From assembly GCA_001508935.1 (NCBI GenBank), contig LGFQ01000003.1:1-43915 (forward strand): a stretch of 43,915 nucleotides of DNA, in the 5' to 3' direction. Position 1 is the first letter of the stretch; the number at the start of each line of letters is the position of its first letter. Source of the stretch: Synergistales bacterium 54_24 (GTDB lineage: Bacteria; Synergistota; Synergistia; Synergistales; Thermosynergistaceae). The notes beneath the pieces were generated by a model, which searched no databases, was not told where the DNA came from, and worked only from the letters and a program-made list of their open reading frames with translations. Positions 39,198 through 43,915 of the stretch are shown here, piece after piece. The translations under genes were made by a program, and so were the position numbers.

Positions 39198-39760
39198 CTC
39201 CAGGTGAAGCTCTTGCGATGCAGCGGAGTCGGTCCGAATTCGCCAAGGGCTTTTACGTGCACCGCCGTCGGGTAACCTTTGTGGCGAGCGAATCCATATT
39301 GCGGATATAGGCTATCGAGGGCCACCATAACTCTATCCCTCAACACCTTGGCCACAACCGAGGCTGCCGCCACGACCGGAAACGAGGCATCGGCTTTCGC
39401 AACGGCTTTTTGCCTGTACGGAAGGTCCGGTATGACATTAATGCCGTCCACGATGACCAGATCCGGCTCGAAAGGCAGCGCAAGCACCGCTTTCCTCATC
39501 GCCCAAAGGGACGCCTTCAAGATGTTCATCCGGTCGATGACGCCCGGCGAAGCGGCCTGTGCCTTCCAACATATAAAGCTATTCGCGCAAAAGGAACAAA
39601 ACAGGCGCTCCCTTTCTTTTGGCGAAAGCGCTTTCGAATCCCTGAAGCCGAGCTCCCAGAGCTCTCCGTCCGCCCCGAACGGAACCAACACCGCAGCTGC
39701 CACGACAGGACCTGCCAACGGACCTCTCCCAGCTTCATCTACGCCGACCAGATACTTCAT
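39188..39760 (-). CDS. rnhB: Ribonuclease HII (start MKYLVGVDEAGRG at 39760; ORF track is overextended upstream)
   Basis: VGVDEAGRGPLAGPVVAAAVL; HKGYPTAVHVKALGEFGPTPLHRKSF. Confidence 0.97.
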   Translation of the reverse strand: MKYLVGVDEAGRGPLAGPVVAAAVLVPFGADGELWELGFRDSKALSPKERERLFCSFCANSFICWKAQAASPGVIDRMNILKASLWAMRKAVLALPFEPDLVIVDGINVIPDLPYRQKAVAKADASFPVVAAASVVAKVLRDRVMVALDSLYPQYGFARHKGYPTAVHVKALGEFGPTPLHRKSFTWRCP

Positions 39761-40574
39761 CCTTCGACTCTTCCGGCATTTCCAAGGTGAACCGGCCCAG
39801 ATCGCCGCTAGAGAACGCCTTGAGGAGCGACATGCCGGCCCTTTCCAAGTCGACCTCTCCACCAGGGCCGAGGCAACCGAGACGCCGACCCACGGCTTCA
39901 AGCACCTCTCGCTCGCCATTTGCCACATCTACACCCCATTTCTTCCGAATAGCCCCGATCAAATTCTTCTCTTTCAAAAAGCGGAGCAGCGATAGGGCGA
40001 GCACTTCATGCCCTCCGATCACATCGGCCCTCGAGCATCCGAGCCATGCCAAGAGCTGGTGAGTGAAAGGATCCGAGGAGGGATCCAAGATGCCGGGCGA
40101 ATCTAAGACCAGGAGGCCTTCGCTTCTGTGCCACGAAACCCTCCTGGTCACGCCGGGAAGAAGTCCCACCTCTGCCTTCTTTTTCCTCACGAGCGCGTTT
40201 AAGAGTGTGGATTTGCCCACGTTCGGTATGCCGATTATGACGAGACGAAGCTCTCTGAAAGAGGGCTTATGCCTCAACAGGCTCGCCCTCAATGAAGCGA
40301 TGTTGCCGTGCAAATTCAGGGCCACTGCCGGCAGGCCGAGCCGCTTGAAGTGCTCAAGCCATAGGTCGGTGCACTTGGGGTCTGCCAAGTCTTTACGGCT
40401 CAGCACGATCCACCTCATGCGCTTACCCGTTAAATCCTCGGCAAAGGGGGCGGTGGTGGAGATGGGGGCCCTCGCGTCGCGCACCTCTATTACGAGATCG
40501 ACCAGCGGGACGATCTCCTCGAGCTCTCGCCTCCCTTTGGCCATGTGGCCCGGAAACCACACCGTCCTCCCCAC
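39735..40574 (-). CDS. rbgA: Ribosome biogenesis GTPase RbgA (YlqF)
   Basis: WFPGHMAKGRRELEE; circularly permuted GTPase motifs LSRKDLAD, GIPNVGKSTLLN, DSPGIL. Confidence 0.96.
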   Translation of the reverse strand: MGRTVWFPGHMAKGRRELEEIVPLVDLVIEVRDARAPISTTAPFAEDLTGKRMRWIVLSRKDLADPKCTDLWLEHFKRLGLPAVALNLHGNIASLRASLLRHKPSFRELRLVIIGIPNVGKSTLLNALVRKKKAEVGLLPGVTRRVSWHRSEGLLVLDSPGILDPSSDPFTHQLLAWLGCSRADVIGGHEVLALSLLRFLKEKNLIGAIRKKWGVDVANGEREVLEAVGRRLGCLGPGGEVDLERAGMSLLKAFSSGDLGRFTLEMPEESKDEVSGRRR

Positions 40575-40575
40575 G

Positions 40576-41088
40576 TCAATCTACGGCTCCTATCCGGCTC
40601 GGCGGCCAGTATCGAAACAAGACGGGACCTCGCAGAAAACCCTCGGGGACAAAACCCCAAAAGCGGCTGTCCTGAGAATTAGGGCGATTGTCACCCATCA
40701 TAAAATACTCTCCGGGCGGCACCTTGACGGGGCTCATGTTATAGAAATCGCGATTTTGCACATACGGCTCGACGATCGGCTCTTCGTTTATATAAACTTG
40801 CCCGTCTCTGATCTCCACCGTCTCCCCCGGGAGCCCGATTACGCGCTTGACGAAGTCCCTCCTCGGATCTACGGGATACCTGAAAACCGCAATCTGACCC
40901 CGCTTGGGATCGGTGAAGTGATACCAAAACTTTGCAACCAGGACGCGATCTCCCGGAAGCAGCGTCGGGACCATAGAGCCGCTAGGTATCCAAAAGGCTT
41001 GGACCACAAAAGCCCTCAATATCAACGCGAGGACCAGTGCCCAAACCACGGTCTCAAGCGTCTCGCGCCACCACGGTTTCGCTGCCAT
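40576..41088 (-). CDS. lepB: Signal peptidase I
   Basis: FWIPSGSMVPTLLPGDRVLV; KRVIGLPGETVEI; GEYFMMGDNRPNSQDSRFWGFV. Confidence 0.97.
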   Translation of the reverse strand: MAAKPWWRETLETVVWALVLALILRAFVVQAFWIPSGSMVPTLLPGDRVLVAKFWYHFTDPKRGQIAVFRYPVDPRRDFVKRVIGLPGETVEIRDGQVYINEEPIVEPYVQNRDFYNMSPVKVPPGEYFMMGDNRPNSQDSRFWGFVPEGFLRGPVLFRYWPPSRIGAVD

Positions 41089-41152
41089 CGCTGCGACCTC
41101 CTCAAAGACTCAAGCTTCCGCTCAAGCTCAAATCGTGGATGTTTATAGCCTT

Positions 41153-41181
41153 TTTATAGCCCTTCGGCGGAGAAGTTGCAA
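41153..41181 (-). promoter_or_regulatory. Candidate sigma-A/70 promoter for lepB and downstream genes
   Basis: Minus strand TTGCAA-17 nt-TATAAA, upstream of lepB ATG at 41088. Confidence 0.55.
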
Positions 41182-41223
41182 GAAGACCCTATACGAGTCG
41201 CCCTTTTGTGCCCTCAATATAAT

Positions 41224-41247
41224 ACGCCGCCCGAACTGCGACGGCGT
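41224..41247 (-). terminator. Weak candidate terminator hairpin after the iscS-to-pseudopilin genes
   Basis: ACGCCG/CGGCGT inverted repeat, then TATTATATT on the minus strand, just downstream of the pseudopilin stop. Confidence 0.35.
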
Positions 41248-41257
41248 GCATTTGCAA

Positions 41258-41764
41258 TTACGGATTGTCCCTCAGCGTGATGAGGCATTTACCGGAAATG
41301 ACCAGATATTTGAGAACCTTTGCCTTGTTCGACCTGTCCGCCGCGATCTTCAACGTCACAGCCGGCGTCAACGTATGCCATACGGGGGAATAGCTCGACT
41401 TATACGAACCTCCGTCCGCTTTGAAATAACACCTGCCGCCGCTTTCAAACGTCTCGTCCTCGTTCGTGTCGAGCCAGTGAACGGTGATCCAACTCGAATA
41501 TGTCGTGGAATACCTCAGCTCGAAAAATCTTCCCTCCGTCAAAGCCACATTAAAAACGCGCCCTAACCAGCGCTTCGCCCTTTCGGCCTCGGCGGTGGCC
41601 ACAGCGTCCTTAGATGGCCTGAAAGATAAAGTCAGGGCTGCCGCCAGAGCGCCTACCACCCCAAAGACGACCAACAACTCGACCAACGTAAACCCGAAAT
41701 GTCGCCCACAACGCCCAAGCGATAGAGGCGATCTACGCCCGATGTAACGATGGATCGACAACAC
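41258..41764 (-). CDS. Type II/IV pseudopilin (GspH/FimT-like) with prepilin cleavage motif
   Basis: HFG/FTLVELLVVFGVVGALAAALTLSFRPS N-methylation motif and hydrophobic helix. Confidence 0.85.
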   Translation of the reverse strand: MLSIHRYIGRRSPLSLGRCGRHFGFTLVELLVVFGVVGALAAALTLSFRPSKDAVATAEAERAKRWLGRVFNVALTEGRFFELRYSTTYSSWITVHWLDTNEDETFESGGRCYFKADGGSYKSSYSPVWHTLTPAVTLKIAADRSNKAKVLKYLVISGKCLITLRDNP

Positions 41765-42191
41765 CGCCTTTAAGTCGGCTATCCTCGCAAAGCTCCAAGA
41801 GCATGCCGTAAAACGGCTGCGGCTCCCTTATCAGCCGTCCGCGGCTGTCGCAGAAACCATGGCGCGTATAACCGTGGACCAGGAGGCGTTCTTCGGGAAT
41901 CTTGAATATGCTATAAGAAAATGACATGGAATAGGGGGTTAGAGCGCTTACGCTCGTGCGCACCAAAAGCTCGTCGTCATATCGAGCGGAATGTTTGTAG
42001 CGGCAGCGGACCTCCACAACGGGCATATACACGCCAGCCGCTTCCCACTCCGAATAGGGAATCCCCATGGCCCTGCAGTAGTCAGTGCGCCCGACTTCGA
42101 AGTAGGTAAGATAGTTGGCATAATAGACCACCCCCATGTTGTCGGTCTCGCCATATCGCACTCTCAGGCGCGATTCCACCACAGGAGCCAT
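41733..42191 (-). CDS. YbgC/4HBT family acyl-CoA thioesterase
   Basis: RVRYGETDNMGVVYYANYLTYFEVGRTDYCRAMGIPYSEWE. Confidence 0.93.
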   Translation of the reverse strand: MAPVVESRLRVRYGETDNMGVVYYANYLTYFEVGRTDYCRAMGIPYSEWEAAGVYMPVVEVRCRYKHSARYDDELLVRTSVSALTPYSMSFSYSIFKIPEERLLVHGYTRHGFCDSRGRLIREPQPFYGMLLELCEDSRLKGGVVDPSLHRA

Positions 42192-42233
42192 GGAATCCCT
42201 CCTCGAAATCTTAAGTCGACTATTCCGAAACGC

Positions 42234-42683
42234 TTACATGGAAACGTCGGCGAGTTTTCGCACCGGATCACCCTTGCGCACGGTACCACTCTTTATGACG
42301 GAGCAAAATGTGCCCTTCTTTGGCATTATACACTCTCCGGCAAGCTTGTAAATTTCGCACTCGTTGTGACAGTTCTTGCCTATCTGAGTAACCTCTAAGA
42401 TCGCATCTCCCACCGCCAGGCGATCTCCCACCGCCAAGCAACCCACATCGAAACCCTTTAATGTGAGATTTTCGGCAAAGGCACCGGGGCCCACATTGGG
42501 AATCCTATCGCGCATCTCCTCTATATCTTCAAGGGACAAAAGGCTGACCTGTCTGTGCATAAAACCGGCGTGGGCATCGCCGCGAAGGCCAAGGCCTTCC
42601 AACAGCAATGCCTCACCGACGTCCTGCTTTCTTGTGCCTTTTTCCTTAGAGATACAAACAGCCCACACTACCCCTGCGCTCAT
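42234..42683 (-). CDS. MOSC domain protein
   Basis: GLGLRGDAHAGFMHRQVSLLSLEDIEEM...VTQIGKNCHNECEIYKLAGECIMPKKGTFCSVI conserved MOSC Cys region. Confidence 0.92.
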   Translation of the reverse strand: MSAGVVWAVCISKEKGTRKQDVGEALLLEGLGLRGDAHAGFMHRQVSLLSLEDIEEMRDRIPNVGPGAFAENLTLKGFDVGCLAVGDRLAVGDAILEVTQIGKNCHNECEIYKLAGECIMPKKGTFCSVIKSGTVRKGDPVRKLADVSM

Positions 42684-43096
42684 ACTGCCACTTCACTCTC
42701 TTTTTTGTTATCGACACCAGTCTCGTTAGCTTTCGACTTCGACAGGTAATCCTCTATGGCCGCCTTGACTCCCTCTTCAGCCAGCAAGGAACAATGGAGT
42801 TTGTGAGGAGGGAGCCCTCCGAGTGCTTGAGCCACATCCTTATTGCTGACCTTAAGGGCCTCCTCGAGCGTTTTGCCCTTCACCATCTCCGTAACCATGG
42901 AGCTCGTGGCGATCGCCGCAGCGCAACCGAAGGTCTCAAATTTCACGTCGACGATGCGGCCGTTCTCTATCTTCAAATATATCTTCATGACGTCGCCGCA
43001 GACTGGATTGCCTACCGTGCCCACTCCATCGGCATCCTCTATGCGCCCGACGTTCTTCGGATTCATAAAAAGCTCTACCACTTTCTCGCTATACAT
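42680..43096 (-). CDS. iscU: Fe-S cluster scaffold IscU/NifU-like
   Basis: [71 protein letters not shown]. Confidence 0.96.
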   Translation of the reverse strand: MYSEKVVELFMNPKNVGRIEDADGVGTVGNPVCGDVMKIYLKIENGRIVDVKFETFGCAAAIATSSMVTEMVKGKTLEEALKVSNKDVAQALGGLPPHKLHCSLLAEEGVKAAIEDYLSKSKANETGVDNKKESEVAV

Positions 43097-43913
43097 GCCT
43101 CACTACCTCCTTTTTACCATAAGGAGACATTGCCCTCAGCGACTCTACCACTTTGGGAAGATTTTCCAAGGTATAGTCTATATCCTCGTCGCTCGTGTCT
43201 TTCCCGAGGGAAAGCCTGAGAGAGCCATGGGCGATCTCATGTGGCAGCCCTATGGCTAAGAGCACGTGACTCGGCTCTAAGCTGCCCGAAGTGCACGCCG
43301 AGCCGCTGCTCGCGCCTATCCCCAGGGCGTCAAGCCGCAATAGGAGAGATTCTCCTTCGATGTGTCGGAAACAGAAACTGGCGTGAAAGGGAAGCCGCTT
43401 GGTGCGGTGGCCCGTCAAAAGCACATCGTCTATGCGCTCGAGGACCCCATCTATCAGGCGATCGCGCAAGCGCCTCTCGTTGTCGACTTCGCCTTTCTTT
43501 AATCTCTCCATCGCAAGGGCAGCTGCCTCACCAAACCCGACCATGCCGGCGGTATTTTCGGTTCCAGAACGAAGTCCGCGCTCCTGGCCGCCGCCATGAA
43601 TTAAGGGTTCGATCTTTACCCCTTTTCTCACATATAAAGCCCCCACGCCCTTGGGTCCATACATCTTGTGAGCCGCCATCGTCATCAAATCGATGGGCAA
43701 TGTCTTCGTATCTATGGGGATATGTCCCGCAGCCTGCACGGCGTCGGTGTGGAAGAGCAGGCCGCGCGCGCGGCAAAGAGCTCCTATCTCTTCTATCGGC
43801 TGGACCGTCCCGATCTCGTTATTGGCGAAGTGGATCGTGACCAGAACCGTATCGGGGCGAATAGCGCGCTCGAGCTCATCGATCTTGACGAAACCTTCGC
43901 CGTCGACGGGCAA
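43089..43913 (-). CDS. iscS: Cysteine desulfurase IscS/NifS, 5' end truncated by window edge
   Basis: [38 protein letters not shown]-Lys region; [18 protein letters not shown] active Cys. Confidence 0.96.
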   Translation of the reverse strand: MPVDGEGFVKIDELERAIRPDTVLVTIHFANNEIGTVQPIEEIGALCRARGLLFHTDAVQAAGHIPIDTKTLPIDLMTMAAHKMYGPKGVGALYVRKGVKIEPLIHGGGQERGLRSGTENTAGMVGFGEAAALAMERLKKGEVDNERRLRDRLIDGVLERIDDVLLTGHRTKRLPFHASFCFRHIEGESLLLRLDALGIGASSGSACTSGSLEPSHVLLAIGLPHEIAHGSLRLSLGKDTSDEDIDYTLENLPKVVESLRAMSPYGKKEVVRHV

Positions 43914-43915
43914 AA

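Noticed and set aside
39761-39928. N-terminal extension of the rnhB ORF
   Set aside because: Out-of-frame reading of rbgA; conserved RNase HII starts at MKYLVGVDEAGRG (39760)
40063-41148. Plus-strand 361-aa ORF (and others such as 31371..32312, 6437..7138, 1829..2335)
   Set aside because: Antisense to well-identified minus-strand genes (rbgA/lepB, trmFO, flhA, cheA); low-complexity Ser/Arg/Pro-rich translations without family motifs; typical shadow ORFs in GC-rich coding DNA

Overview
The window is one almost unbroken minus-strand gene train of about 50 CDSs, many overlapping or separated by only a few nt. I found no RNA genes, CRISPR arrays or mobile elements. In transcription order (high to low coordinate) it reads: iscS(partial)-iscU-MOSC-thioesterase-pseudopilin | lepB-rbgA-rnhB-FliK-like-FlhB_C paralog-yraN-comM-dprA-topA-trmFO-xerC-hslV-hslU-codY-flgB-flgC-fliE-fliF-fliG-fliH-fliI-fliJ-SLT-motE/ylxF-fliK-flgD-flgE-flbD-motA-motB-fliL-fliM-fliY-cheY-fliO-fliP-fliQ-fliR-flhB-flhA-flhF-flhG-PilZ-cheB-cheA-cheC(partial). 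This closely matches the Bacillus subtilis rbgA...codY-fla/che order, but with insertions (motAB, a lytic transglycosylase, PilZ, yraN/comM) and no cheW between cheA and cheC. Taxonomy cannot be proven from the window; a Synergistota- or Firmicutes-related anaerobe is my guess. Best leads: (i) a stand-alone FliK-like/FlhB-C-terminal pair far from the main fliK/flhB, together with a main FlhB carrying NPTT instead of the canonical NPTH; (ii) a candidate RNA switch in the flgC-fliE gap where TGAGGGG / CCCCTCA / TGAGGGG segments can alternately hide or free the fliE Shine-Dalgarno; (iii) cheB broken by a 1-nt frameshift directly after its catalytic STGG motif; (iv) FliY with both CheC-type phosphatase Asn positions replaced by Ser; (v) a lytic transglycosylase without an evident signal peptide between fliJ and motE. 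Nearly all plus-strand ORFs in the supplied track are antisense shadows.
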